The notes beneath the pieces are model-generated. The model worked only from the letters and a program-made list of their open reading frames with translations. It did not search any database and was not told where the DNA came from. Positions 46,740 through 62,262 of a stretch of DNA of 64,000 bases are shown here, piece after piece (position 1 is the stretch's first letter; each line of letters opens with the position of its first letter). This DNA is from Ficedula albicollis (taxonomy: Eukaryota; Chordata; Aves; Passeriformes; Muscicapidae), in contig NC_021680.1 in the NCBI RefSeq assembly GCF_000247815.1, forward strand, positions 3,726,757-3,790,756, given 5' to 3'. The translations under genes were made by a program, and so were the position numbers.

Positions 46740-46824
46740 GGCTGCTGCTGGGGGACGAGGCGCCCAACTTCGAGGCGGACACCACGCACGGCCGCATCCG
46801 CTTCCATGACTTCCTGGGAGACTC
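46680..46824 (+). CDS. PRDX6: PRDX6 exon 1, frame broken by a poly-C insert
   Basis: ATG CCG GGG is followed by the C run (46692-46737) and then, in another frame, [20 protein letters not shown] and RFHDFLGD. Donor gtgagc at 46825. The ATG and the true downstream frame differ by two bases. Confidence 0.93.
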
Positions 46825-46931
46825 GTGAGCGCCGGGGGATGCAGCGGGAGCGGGGCTGGGGATGTCCGCGCCGCCGGGGATCGCGGGGAGCGGGGATGCA
46901 GCGGGCCGCCCGCCGCGCTCCTTGCGCACGG

Positions 46932-47014
<83 letters not shown>

Positions 47015-48612
47015 AGCGGGCCGCCCACCGCACTCCTTGCGCACGGCTGAGTCCCGCGTCGCGGGATTGCAAACCCCAAAATGTGGGTTTTTCTCGTGGA
47101 AGCGCGGAGCTCGGGGGGCAGAGTCACCCTCCTCATCGCCCCCTCCCCGAGGAGAGGGAGGAGAGCCCGTGGCACGGCAAAGCCAGGCTTGGCAAAGCCG
47201 CGCTTAGCCCAGGCCGGCCCTGGGAGCGGCTCTGGTGTCAGTACAGCCCGGGAATTCGGAGGGGTGCGGGCACAAAGGGTTCTGTCCTGCTGGGCACCAT
47301 TCCCGGGACTCGCCCCCGGCCTGGCAGGCTGGAATCAGCCCCTTCTGTCGGCTTTGTGAGCAAAAGGGGGGAAAAAACCCTCTGAGCTTCAGGCCTTCTG
47401 GAACTGGCTGTTCCTGCTCACACACCCGGCGCCTTTCCTCCTCCTCCGTGGTTTGCTGCTTTTCGTTCAAGGCATGTGGTTATTGTATGGAAAGCCTCAG
47501 CACCAGGTAGCTGCTCCATAAATTCCCAGTGGCCCGTGTCGGTCACACGGCAACGGCAGAGCTGCAGGAACCTCACTTGATCCCTCCCAAATCCCTCAGA
47601 CAGCACTTTCAGGAACCTCACTTGATCCCTCCCAAATTCCTCAGATAAGGACTTTCAGGAACCTCACTTGATACCAGCCAAATCCTTCAGACAGGACTTT
47701 TGAGAACCTCACTTTATCCCTCCCAAATCCCTCAGACAGGATTTCCCCCACTGCTGTGGTGTTGGAGGCCAGGTGAAGATCGGTGCAATAAAGATCTGTA
47801 CGATTTGAGCTGAGAAATGGTACAGCAAGGGAATTTGAAGTGCTGGGAGTGGCTTTGCTTTAGCTCCTGGGAAGTCCTTTCTGCTCCAGCCCATCCTGCT
47901 GCCTTTCTCTGTGCACTGCTTACCTTACCTGTGAGGTGTAGCATTAGCATTTTGCCTGCTCTAAAGTCTCCAAACCCATTGCTGCCGAGCTGTGGGGCAA
48001 AAGCAAGGTGGCTGTGTTGTAACAGGTGCCACAGTGTGATGTTAACTCCTGGCCTCCCCTGTAATTGATTAATTCTTACTTTTTCAAGTGTGTCTGGGCT
48101 AAGGCTTGGTCCTGTCCCATTCTTTAGTTGCATGATGTACATGTGTGTGTCTCCTGGTGGGGATGAGGTGTAGGGGGCAGTGGCCATCTCTGCAATAACC
48201 TGGCTGGCACCTGCATCCCCTCACTCGTGGGGTCTCTGGGCCACAGTGTGGCTCCACAAAACTTCCTCACATGACACATGGCAAGAACCATGAGCTATTC
48301 CAGCATCTCCTGGAGGGAGAGTGGGGAGAGAGGTGCAGGGAGTTCCTCAGAGCTTACCTCATGGAGTTTTCTCGTGCTGGGGAAGGACGAGTTGACAGGG
48401 CAGGGTTTCCTTAGCAGCAGATAAACAAGCTGTTCCTGCGCTCCACAACCTCATGGAGTTTTCTCGTGCTGGGGAAGGAAGAGTTGACAGGGCAGGGTTT
48501 CCTTAGCAGATAAACAAGCTGTTCCTGCGCTCCACGCCGTGCAATCCACAGAGCTTTTTGTCTCACCTTCGCCCTCCCCTTGCAGCTGGGGCATCCTGTT
48601 CTCCCACCCTCG

Positions 48613-48645
<33 letters not shown>

Positions 48646-51600
48646 CCGGGCGGCCAAGCTGGCGCCCGAGTTCAGCAAGCGCAACGTCAAGATGATCGCG
48701 CTCTCCATCGACAGCGTGCAGGACCACCTCTCCTGGTGCAAGGTAACAGCTCTGGGCGGCCTTCAGGGGGCAGCTGGCAAGCCCACGCAGGCTTGGAGGG
48801 ACAGATGTCACGTCCCAAAGTGTGGGGGTGCTGGAATTCAGGGTTAAAACACGTGCAGGTGATGCCAGAACCTCAGAGGAAGGCAGCCTATCCACAGACC
48901 CTCAGGAAAGTTGTGTAATGGAACAGGAAAGGAAAAGGGGCAGCAGAAGTGAGGAGTTCATGCTTGGGCAGGGAGGAGAAAACAGAGACATGTTAAATAT
49001 AAAAATACAAATAGGAGAAGGATAAATGTAAAATGAACGTGAGGGAGTATTAAAAAAGATGGGAGTAGAATAACTCAGTGAAGGAACTAAAGATAAACTT
49101 CAAAGGCAGCCTCTGTGTGCTGCCAGGGAGAATGGTTCCAGGGCTGGTAGGGGTCTAAAATGAGTATTTCAGACAGAAGTGGCCAGAGTGTAAAAATCTT
49201 TGGGTGAATTACTCTCTTAGTTCTTAAAATTGGGAATGTACTCGCATATTTTCCAGGGGTGAGAGGTGCATGCAGTAAGAGTCATTGAAGGTGAGAAATT
49301 TCTACATTCAGACGTTATTTCATGACTGACTGGCTTTAGAAGTTAGCTAATTGCCTTATTGCTTAAACCGACCTTTGTACCTGGGCAATGCATGGCCAAT
49401 GTCCCAGCAAGCCTCAGAAAAGCAATGTACAGTAAATGAGATTTCTGTGCTGTTCAAACTGGCTGAAACCAGCAGCCAGATTAGCAAATAACATGTTATT
49501 GAACATAAGAGAAAGTTTGCATTGTGCTTTTGTGAGGGAGACTCATCTGCTCGTTGGCTAAGCTAAAGTGTTCGGGTGTTGCTGACTTCTGCAAAGGCTT
49601 TGAATTTGCAAGAAGCTTTCCAATGAAGTCAGCTCTGCGAAGGGCAGGCTGTTTCTTGCAGGAAAAGCAGTAAGTTGTGTCAAGGGAAGGAAGTGCTGAG
49701 CTCTCTTGGGGTGTGTGGGGTTCAGCAGGCTTGGGTGATCTGAAAAAGAGATGAACAATGAGCTGACTCTGCTGATCCTATGGAATTATTCAGCACAACC
49801 TCAGGTGAAGCCAGGAGAAGTTGCAGAACAGCCTCTTGATGGTGGCTGAGGGGAGGCAGAGCAGGAAAGCATTCTGGAAAAAGGCCAGGGATTCAAGCTG
49901 TGGTGAGCTTTCTGTGAGCCTGGCAGAAGCCTTGGAGACAGAGGCTTGGAAGTGTCAGCTCAGCACCTGTCAGAAAGAACCAGGTGAAATTCCTCCAGAG
50001 CAAAAGATCCAGTTGGTGAGGAGAAATCTACAGAAAGCTGGAGTGTTCCATGCAGCCTGTGCCTCACTGAATTAAATATAGAAGCCCTAGGAGTGAGCAG
50101 AACTTTGGGCAGGACCCTCTGTGCAGCATTCTCAAACACACCTCTGCTTTCTCTCTGGATGAAGCTGCTTTTACCTGGAGCACAGCCTGCAAGGAAGCAG
50201 GTGGGCAAGAGGGGTGGCTGAAATCCTGCATGAGACAGTAAAGAAACTTCTGCTTGCTCTGCTGCCAAATTTCAGCTGTGCTTTCCAGCCAGAGATGTCA
50301 CATCTATTCTTAGCCATCCCTAGGCAAAAAACAGAGGCTTGTTCCAGGTCTGGGAGCTGGAGCTCAGCCAGGGAGTGATCCTACCTTCCAACCTCCCCAG
50401 TCAGGAGCTTCTCCAAGGGCTGACTGAGCCTGAGCTCCTTCAGCAGGCCTGGCTGGCACAGGCTGTGCATGTCAGAAGTTTCAGTGATACTCTGAAATAC
50501 TGGCCACTGATACCTGCACCTTGGTGAGTTGGTGGTGAACAAATCACTCCAGTAATGTCTGGTTTCAGCTTGGAGCCAGGAAAGAAAATTAGTGGCAAGG
50601 GAAGGGAGTCATGGGTGTTGTATTGCAACAGAGTGTGGTTTGGGAGGAAGGGAAGGGAGTCATGGGTGTTGTATTGCAACACAGAGTGTGGTTTGGGAGA
50701 CTGTTTCCTAGAGCTCCCCAGGTCATGAAATTACGTGCATTTTGGAACGAGGCACAGTCCATAGGGTTCAGATATTGATTCTCAGAAACTCTTGTCGTCC
50801 TCCAGCCCCTGCTCTAAAGAGAGAGGGGCAGGTGGATCTCATTTGCTGCAGCCTCTTGTGACTCTGCGGAGCATTCAGCAGCATTTCTGCACAACTGAAC
50901 TCTCCAGCTCTGCTTTCCTTCCCTGCTCTGCTCTGACAAGGCAGGTTTTCAGGGCAGCAGAACCAATTCCTTGCCTCCTTCCAAGGCAGGCCTGACCACA
51001 GCCCAGCTGAGACCAATGGCCCCTTTTTGCAGAGCCAGGGTGACACAGAAAACAAGCAAACAGAAAAGCTGGAAAGGAAACACTTGGCCACGTGTGCACC
51101 ACTTGACCTGCTTGCAGCATCCTGAGCAGCTGGGGCAAGGCTCCAGCCCCTTCTGTGAGCACCAGCAGCCATGGGGGGGCTGAGGAAGGGTGCAGGGCCT
51201 GCCTGCTCCTGCTGCTGTTAGCGTGCTCTGAGCAGTGCCAAGGGGGAGCATTTCCAACCCTGAGTGCCCTTCCTGCTCCCCCACATTCAAAGCCTGGAGA
51301 AGGCAGGGAGATTTGTACATGGAGGTTATCAGCTGAGCTGATAATGCAGCACAGCAGTGCCAGAGAGGCTGTCAGTCAGTTTTGTCTCCTTGTAGCATGA
51401 AAAGGGGGGAAGGAACAGGCTGCCCTGTTCTGGGGCAGGAACCTTGAATTCAACTTGTTTTGATGCTGGCAGCTGCTCTGCCTGTGCTGCTGGGGCTCCG
51501 TGTGACCTGTGAGGATGGCACTGCAGATTCCAGGGATAACTTAAATGCTCTGGTCGAGTCCAGATCAGGTTTGGAGATGCTCAAAATACTTTTTTTTTTG

Positions 51601-53539
51601 TGTGTGTGTGTGTATTTGTGAAGCAGATCCAGTTTGAACTAGTACAGGGAGGAACCTCATAAACCATGGTCACAAGGAAAAGTCTGCAGGGCTGTAGAAG
51701 TGAATGGTTTTCTCTTCTGTCCCAGGCATGGTTCAGAAAGGAGTGAGCAGTGTCCCAGCACTTGCACTCGGGCTTCCACTCTAGTTTTTTGAGAGCCTTT
51801 AGTTAAGTAAGCTGTGAGTGACTCACTGAATGGAACTGGTCCCTTGTATAAGACCTGTGGAGTGTCGGACCCTCCTTTGTCAGCTGTAGTGTTGCTAGTT
51901 TGCTCTGCCTCTAGAGAAACAATTCCTTGGGAGCACAGTCCAGTTCAGGTGACACCCCCACATCTGTCAGCAGTGCTAGGAGAGAGCTGGCAGAGGGACA
52001 CAGTTCTCAGTGAGAGGTGGTTAAACTCTGTGTCACTAACACGGGCAGGAATTCCTTATTGCTCCATACTGCCTGGGCAAGCAGCTGCTCCATGGGGTGT
52101 GAGTAAGAACTGACCCTCAAGAACAAGGCACAGCCCAGCCTGGCACAAAGGTTTCTGATTTGTCACCTGGTTTCTGGAAACTTTGTGGAAGGCCAGGAGC
52201 CCCTGGCTGTGCTGAGACCTCAGGCCAAGCAAGTCAGGAGCTCCTGCAGCTCCTGTTTCTGCCTGGCCTCTGCCTCTGTGGTGGTGCCACAGGAACATCC
52301 CATGGCTTTGTCTCTGCAGGACATCAATGCCTACAACGGGGACCAGCCTGCAGAGAAGCTGCCCTTCCCCATCATTGCTGACAAGAACCGGGAGCTGGCT
52401 GTCAAGCTGGGCATGCTGGACCCCGACGAGCTGGACAAGGAGGGGATGCCCCTGACTGCTCGTGTGGTGAGTGCCTGGCCCAAAGCAGCACAGAACCACA
52501 GCCTGCCATCCTGCCCTCTGGCTGTGGGGCACCTTACCTGGATGGGCTTGGCCATCCTCAGGAGCTGGGACGATTTCCTTGGGCTGGAACCATGGGTTGT
52601 GTCACAGCAACCACCCGATCCCAAACTAATTTTTGTCAGTGCTTGATCTGCTGGAATTTCTCATGTGCTTGCACTAGAAGGGCAAAGGTAGCAAAACAAG
52701 CTGGTGTTCGACTCAGGAGCTCCCAGAGCAAAAACTCAATCCCTGGGCATCAGATGTTCTCTAGATCCCCTCCATGGCATCTCCTCTGTCCCAACACCTG
52801 TGATCAAGGAGTTCCCAAAGGAGAGGAAGGAGCAGCAGGACTGAGCAGATCCATCAGAGGAGTCAGACAAATGTGCCCAGCCCCTGACACTGTCTCCCTG
52901 TGCTCAGGTGTTCGTTTTTGGCCCGGATAAGAAGCTGAAGCTCTCCATCCTGTACCCAGCCACCACTGGGAGGAACTTTGATGAGATCCTGAGAGTGGTG
53001 GACTCCCTGCAGCTCACAGCATACAAGAAGGTCGCTACCCCTGTGGACTGGAAGGTGAGGAGCAGGGCAAAGCTCACAGCCAGGCATTGAAATGGCAGCC
53101 AGCCTCCCCTGCAGGGGGGCCCACAGGGTGGGGAGGCAGCCTTGCCTCTGAAGGCTGCTGTTCCCTGCAGCATAAGCTCCCAGTGGGGTGGGCCAGCTCA
53201 CCCACCTGCCAGGAAAGCAGGGCTTGGGATCAAGGGGGAATCCAGGGCTGCCTGAACAATAGGAAGGGATGAGCAGGCTCTGTCCAGCATGGCAGCCAGG
53301 CTCACATTTCCCTTCCTTACTCCCTGCTCCCATGGGAGTGCCATGGCTCCTCATGGCACCCTGCCAGCTCCTCACTGTCCCCTCTTGTCCCCATTTGTCC
53401 CCATTAGCCCGGTGACAGCGTCATGGTCGTGCCCACCTTACCTGAGGAGGAAGCCAAGAAGCTCTTCCCCAAAGGAGTCTTCACCAAGGAGCTGCCCTCG
53501 GGCAAGAAGTACCTGCGCTACACCCCGCAGCCAGAGTGA
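46680..53539 (+). CDS. PRDX6: PRDX6, peroxiredoxin 6, five exons
   Basis: This is a 1-Cys peroxiredoxin that reduces peroxides and phospholipid hydroperoxides and has acidic calcium-independent phospholipase A2 activity, in cytosol and lysosome-related compartments. Exons are 46680-46824, 48586-48742, 52320-52466, 52908-53054 and 53408-53539. The peroxidatic Cys is in [13 protein letters not shown] (exon 2). The lipase GDSWG motif spans the exon 1/2 junction, with the partner His in RFHDF. The conserved Asp lies in exon 3 near [11 protein letters not shown] 46-nt C run in exon 1 puts the ATG out of frame. Removing 53 nt between two CCGGGG-like flanks would give 675 nt, i.e. exactly 224 aa, the family length, so the break is an artefact rather than a pseudogene. 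A polyadenylation signal follows at 53954. Confidence 0.97.
46692..46737. repeat. Poly-C block of 46 nt inside PRDX6 exon 1 (artefact)
   Basis: A pure C run that interrupts a highly conserved N terminus and shifts the frame. It is flanked by GCCGGGGCCG and CCGGGGCTG. Confidence 0.92.
46935..47014. repeat. Poly-C block of 80 nt in PRDX6 intron 1 (artefact)
   Basis: A pure C run flanked by two near-identical copies of a roughly 35-bp segment (GCGGGCCGCCCGCCGCGCTC... at 46900-46934 and GCGGGCCGCCCACCGCACTC... at 47016-47049). Confidence 0.93.
47566..47740. repeat. 45-bp repeat, four copies
   Basis: AGGAACCTCACTTGATCCCT with the following CCCAAATCCCTCAGACAG occurs about four times in tandem, each copy slightly diverged. 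Confidence 0.92.
48356..48537. repeat. 92-bp direct duplication before PRDX6 exon 2
   Basis: CCTCATGGAGTTTTCTCGTG and following bases through CTGCGCTCCAC are repeated (48356-48447 and 48449-48537). One copy lacks a CAG. Confidence 0.92.
48586..48742 (+). CDS. PRDX6: PRDX6 exon 2 with catalytic Cys
   Basis: It encodes [20 protein letters not shown] through [10 protein letters not shown], including the PVCTTE peroxidatic motif. Acceptor ttgcag, donor gtaaca. Confidence 0.97.
48743..52319 (+). other. PRDX6: PRDX6 intron 2
   Basis: It contains a direct duplication at about 50598-50700 (GGAAGGGAGTCATGGGTGTT twice) and a short TG run (51599-51613). No other gene is seen. Confidence 0.85.
52320..52466 (+). 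CDS. PRDX6: PRDX6 exon 3
   Basis: Forty-nine codons, [20 protein letters not shown] through GMPLTARV. Acceptor ctgcag, donor gtgagt, phase 0. Confidence 0.97.
52908..53054 (+). CDS. PRDX6: PRDX6 exon 4
   Basis: Forty-nine codons, [20 protein letters not shown] through KVATPVDWK. Acceptor ctcag, donor gtgagg, phase 0. Confidence 0.97.
53408..53539 (+). CDS. PRDX6: PRDX6 exon 5 and stop
   Basis: It encodes [20 protein letters not shown] through LRYTPQPE, then TGA at 53537-53539. Acceptor attag. Confidence 0.97.
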   Translation, partial: PGDSVMVVPTLPEEEAKKLFPKGVFTKELPSGKKYLRYTPQPE

Positions 53540-53980
53540 GGCGTCTGTCTGTCTGTCTGTCCGTCCTGCCGGAGCCTTCCCGAGCCCAGCCCCTCTGACA
53601 CTGCACAATCCACAGCCTGGCAGCACTAAACCAGCCCTCCTGCTAAACCTCTCCCTGAACCCCGGTGTTTTCCTGCCTCCAAGGCGAGGTGAGCGGAGCA
53701 GGGGGGGACTCCAGGGCTCCTGCTGGGGTGTGTGTCCCGTTTGCTCCCAGCCATGCTCGTCCCAGAGGCGTGGGGAGAAGGGGTGTCCTGCTGGGACAGG
53801 GAGCTGCTGCGTGCCTTTCAGAGCAGCCATCTAACCTTTGGTCCCACGAGTAGGGGAGGAGCTGCAGAGCCAAATCTCTCACTTCTTAACTGCTTTCTCG
53901 TCTCTCGCTGGAAGGTGATTGTTTCCAGGTTTGGTGGAAGAGGGAATCAAGCAAATAAACTGACCTTCAGTACTACCTGT
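53540..53980 (+). other. PRDX6: PRDX6 3' UTR with polyadenylation signal
   Basis: The canonical AATAAA at 53954-53959, about 415 bp after the stop, is the likely end signal. A CTGT repeat (53546-53561) follows the stop. Confidence 0.75.
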
Positions 53981-55840
53981 ACTGTCCCTTGCATGTCTCT
54001 GCTGGCCCCCACAGCATGTACTGGGATTTGTGCCCAGGCTCTGGAGGGGGGTGGCAGCAGCACAGACTGCCCTTGTTCTTGCTCTGCAAGGAGGGCCTTT
54101 TGGAAAGACAGCTTGTCCCAGGACACAAGGTCTCAGACAAGGCAGTTGTGCTTCCCCTGCTGGGAAGGAAGAATGTGCCTCAGCCTGGCCTGCCCTTGGC
54201 TGCTGGGCAGAAGGTCCTTCCCTGCTCCTAGGGCATGAGCAGGCAGGACAGGAGCTGTGCAAACTCCTGCCTGCTCTCCCACACCCCCACCTCAGGGATT
54301 TGTCAAGAGATGAGCAATGTTTTAATATAACAGTAGGAAAGAAAGCTGCTCACTGAATTGCTCATAGGGTGGCTGCCAGCATGCCTCAATGCCCAGCACA
54401 GCCAGCAAGGCCCAAAAGGAGCAGCTGTTAAAGAAATCAGCTGTCTTGGGGCACAAATGTACCCTCCCAGCAAGTGGGGACTGGCAGGTTTGTTGTTCAA
54501 GGTGAGCAGTGAAATCCCCCTCCAGGCTAAACCTCAGGCAGCACCCACTACCCTCTTTCATTACCCCTCCCCCACCAAAAAAGGGGTTTATTAATTTTTA
54601 ATTGCCTTCAGGAACTATGCAGTGAACATTGGTGTATTTCCCCAAATGGCTTTTAAATGAACCCTCGTTATGAAACTCCATATTATTCCCATGAATTATT
54701 TTGACTGGAAGATTGAGAACAAAAGTCAGCCCAGAGACCAACTGTTCCTATCTTCCACTCTGCAAGAAAGGGGAGGGGGAATCTACAATTTCAAAAGGGA
54801 AACATGTTTTTTTTTCTGTAGCTTTTCAGTTTTATCAGGCTGGGCAGCTTTCCTAGTTCCCATGGCTGGGCTGCACGAACTCCTGGGTTTCTCACTGTTC
54901 CTCACTTTGATCTGGTTTCCTAAGGGAAAAAGGAATGTCTGCCCCCTCCAAGCTTTGTCCAATTTTCTGGAAGCTCAAGGGCACAGCCCCACAGCAACCT
55001 TTGTGCAAACAGCCTGCTCAGAGCATGCCCTGGGGAGGGGCTCTGCAGGGACAGCACAGCCTCTCTGGGACACCACAGAAGCCACCTGCAAGACAGGACA
55101 AAGTGGAGCAAATCCTGTCACCAGACCCAAGGGCTTAAAGCCAGCAGGGACAGCCACTGGTGCCACTGGTGAGGCAGGCAGGGGCTGATTGAAATGCCAT
55201 TAATTCAATTTGCTGGCTCCACGGTGCTGCTGTGGCCCCAGAGGTACAAACCAGCCAGAGAGACTCAAGCAAACACAAGCTTTGGCTCCAGTACAGCTCG
55301 AGTAGTTTTCTTTTAATCCCAGAGAAGTGAAATGCAACACTTTTCGAGTTGGTAATAACATCCAGAGACAGAAGTCCAAGCCCCCTACTCGGTAAAGTCA
55401 TTTGTGTTTAAGGCACTCTGCAAAACCAGCTTTCCTCTCGTTCTGATTTTCCCCACGCGGCAGCAGAATACCTGGTTTGGTCTGTTCTCAGCAGTGACAT
55501 TCATCCATCCCGGCTCCTCCCGCCCCCTGGAAACAGCAAATCCAGCGGGAGCAGCGCCAGGAGGCGGGGTCAGTAAACAGGGATGGGCACAGGAGGGAGC
55601 ACCAAGCTCCTGCAGGGAAGGGGGTGAGCACAGGGTGCCCTCCCCGCAGGCACCGCTGTGGTTCCCCTACTTTTTTCTCCCTCTCGAAAAGGGGGATGGG
55701 AGCGTGGGGCATCCCTCCCCAGAGGTGCTCCCAGCAGCACCCCAAAATGCAGGGGAGGGCTGGGTGTGTGGGGGAGACCCAGCTGCCCCCACTGTGCAGC
55801 AGAAATGACCCCCTCCCCACCCACCCCCCACTTCCAGTTG

Positions 55841-55885
55841 TCAATAAATACCAATAAATAAATAAATAAATAGATAAATAAATAA
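55841..55885. repeat. AATA microsatellite
   Basis: About ten AATA units with two imperfections. Confidence 0.9.
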
Positions 55886-56559
55886 GTGACCCGAGGATGG
55901 GAAGGAAGGGAAGGGGCACCCCGAGGTTCAGGGTCCAGGGAGCATGAGGGTGGGCATTTCCATGAGCTGCCCCTCCCTGAGATAACGGGGTGCTGGTGGG
56001 GAAGGGGGGCGCAGGGAAAGCATCCCATGGGGGTCTGAATGCTCATCCAGCCACAGGGAATGAGCCAAACTCAGACTCACACGTGGGAGCTCTCCCCCAC
56101 CACCTTCCCTCCTTCCTTTGAGCAGCACCAGCCCCAGAGCTCCACCTCCACCCAGGTGTGAACACCCTTTGCCAACGTGCAAAATGCCTGCGCGTTTCTG
56201 GAAATGCTGCTTGCACATGTTTCCTTGCAAATTTTTTTTCCCCCCCCTTCTTTTTTAACGGGGAAATGCCCACAAAGACAACCCACGCACCAAACCGAGT
56301 CAAGTGCATCAAATCCAGCCTCAGAGGAGCAGGAATGGAAGCCTGGCAGAAGCCTGGAGAGGTGAAAACACAGGCATGGCCCCGGGGCTCAGCCAGCACC
56401 TGCCTGCAGGCTGGGGCAGCCCTGTGGGGTCAGGCACACGGCTACAGCCAGGCACAGGGCCTGACCCTGGCACCAGGATGTGGCAGACATTCATGGACAG
56501 AAATTCAGCTACTGCTGTCTCACTGTCGTGGCTCAGACTGGCCAGCAAATCCCAAAAGG

Positions 56560-56640
56560 TGGCAATGAATCCAACAGCATCCCTGCAGCAGGGTTCCCAC
56601 TCAGGTGGCAATGAATCCAACAGCATCCCTGCAGTAGAGC
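56560..56640. repeat. 42-bp direct duplication
   Basis: GGTGGCAATGAATCCAACAG followed by CATCCCTGCAG occurs twice, at an offset of about 42 bp. Confidence 0.88.
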
Positions 56641-58799
56641 TTTCCCAGAGAGCTCCCTGGGCTGACAGCAGCATGCAGCCATTTCCCATGGGTTTTGGGG
56701 AGCTGGCTCACACAGCACCTTCTCCCAGCAGGAAGCCCCCCTTGGAGCTACCTGTTTGTTGGGGAACCCCCTCCTCTGGCCTTTTAGCTCTGATGCTGCC
56801 AGAGATGTTTCTGTCCCCCTGGGTCAAAAGTATACACCTGTCTTACTTCAAATCAAAAGGTACTTACCCCTCCTCCCCCAGTCCTTAATGAAAATTGTAT
56901 TTCAAGTTTCTAACCCCTCTCCACACACACTTTTTGAGAAACAAAACATCAGCGATGGCAAAAGCTGCCATCAGTCCCACACCAGGACAAAACCACAGTC
57001 TCACAAGAGCAGGACATCTTCCCACACCAGCAAGCTCCCTGTGGGAGAAAACACAGCAAACCAAAGCTCAAAGCCCTCTCTCCCTCCCAACCTGCCCCAC
57101 AGCAAGGCTGCAGCCCCTCTAAACCCCGACATAGGCACGGAAAGCAGCAGGTTCCCAGCCCGGCGCGAGGCCGGGCGGGAGGAGCAGGAGCGGCCCCGGC
57201 ACAGGGAAATGCTGAGCCAAGGCGTCAAAAGGAAACGCTCCCAGACAAAAAATAAATAAAGAACTGGATCAGCAGCAAACACTACTGAGGGCAATAAATA
57301 GCACGGGGATTTCACAGGGATTTTTGGTCTAAGATGCCTCAGGAGCCCCTGTGCACAGAAGTGTCACCCAGCGCTCCTCCCCCGGCTGTCCTGCCACGGG
57401 ATAGCACGTGGGACCTTCCCAGCAGGAATGGCCCAGGAATGACCTGCATCCCCAGGGCAGCACAATCCCCCTGCAGCATGAACAAGGCAGGGCTGCAAGC
57501 TGGAGGAGCTGCAGGGCTCGTGCTGGGGAGGACAGAGCAGAGAAAGCAGCAGAAGCTGTAACCACCTGCCCAGCAGTGATGAAGCACCCAGAGCAGCAGC
57601 AGCAGCACAGCCATGGTTTATGCCTCTGCTGCAATTCCGGGGTGAGATCCTGGGACCTGCCAGCTGCACCCCACAGCACCCTGCTGCCCCATGGACCAGC
57701 TGATGCCAGCCATCCAGGCAGCAAGGAGTGAGGAGAAAGGCAAATAAATCCCCCTGTGACCCCTCCCAAGCACAGCAGGCAGCACATTCACCAAACCCAG
57801 GCCTGCCCTGAGCAGCCTCCACTCACATCCCTGCCTTCCACAGAGCTTGGGGAGTTACCACAAGGCGTGCCACCCCCTCTGCTGGTGGCCCAGCCAGTAG
57901 CCATCCTGCTCTGTGGGTGGCTGGGGCAGAGGTCTCCATGTGAGCCAGCATTTGCATGGAAAACGAGCAAGCACCCAACTTCTAGCAAGGGAGTGGGGTC
58001 TGCAGTGAAGCAAAGTGACTCCAGGGGTACCTCTGAGCTGGTTTGGGTACCCCACACACACTGAGCACCTGGGCTGCGGGAATGGCACCGCTCCCCATTC
58101 CTCACTTGGCTGAGAATCCGTTCTGCTTCTGTAAGAGAAGGGCCAGCAGGACTTGGGAGGGGAGGCTGAGCAAAGACTCAGTGCACCTTAAAACAAAAGG
58201 ACATCTAACCTGCCCTTAGACCTCACTCCAAGACGGAAAAGAGCATCTCCTACACTCACAACTACTCCAAACACACCCAGATGCATGCAAAACGTGTCCC
58301 ACTCCCCCTGGGAGCAACCAGCACCGGGCTCTGCTCGCCCCCCAGCACTGCCCATTCCCACCCCACTGCCTGGTCCTATCCCAGGGCTGGGTTATCCATT
58401 TGAAATGCATAGGTATGGACACAGCAGGGACACGGGGCACTGCAGCAGGCACAGCCTCTGCTTCTCCCTCCAGCTGGGTGGGAAGCAGCATCTGCCACGG
58501 GCACGGTCCAACCGCACTCCTGCTCCTCACGCTGCCCGGCGAGGAAGGGCAAGTCCTTTACGTCAGACAGCCTCCGTGCCAGCTGCAAACACTCCATCCA
58601 TTCCTCTTCCTGGGAAATCCTCCAGCTCAGCAAACCCTCTTCTGCGCCCTCGTGCCAGCCAGGCTCTATTTCTGCCCGAGGAGGAGCCACGTTTCCAACC
58701 ACAACAACAAAGGCAGGAGAAGCCGAGAGCTCTGCTGTGGCTCGGGCGCCCTGTCCGCATGCAGCGGGGCTGGGGGCACCCTGTGCTCACCTGCACGCC

Positions 58800-62221
<3,422 letters not shown>

Positions 62222-62262
62222 GTGAGGCGGGGGGCTGGGCGGGGGAGGGGGGACCCGAGGGA

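Larger units (their letters stand above)
46825..48585 (+). other. PRDX6: PRDX6 intron 1
   Basis: GC-rich at its start. It holds a four-copy repeat of about 45 bp (47566-47740) and a 92-bp direct duplication (48356-48537) ending 48 bp before exon 2. Confidence 0.9.
53981..58799. other. Intergenic DNA / FAM78B 3' UTR
   Basis: No coding exon is recognised. The right part probably belongs to the FAM78B 3' UTR on the minus strand. Holds an AATA microsatellite (55841-55885) and a 42-bp direct duplication (56560-56640). Confidence 0.45.

Noticed and set aside
46680..53539. PRDX6 as a pseudogene because of its frame break
   Set aside because: All splice sites, the catalytic motif and the remaining frame are intact, and the break coincides exactly with a poly-C artefact.
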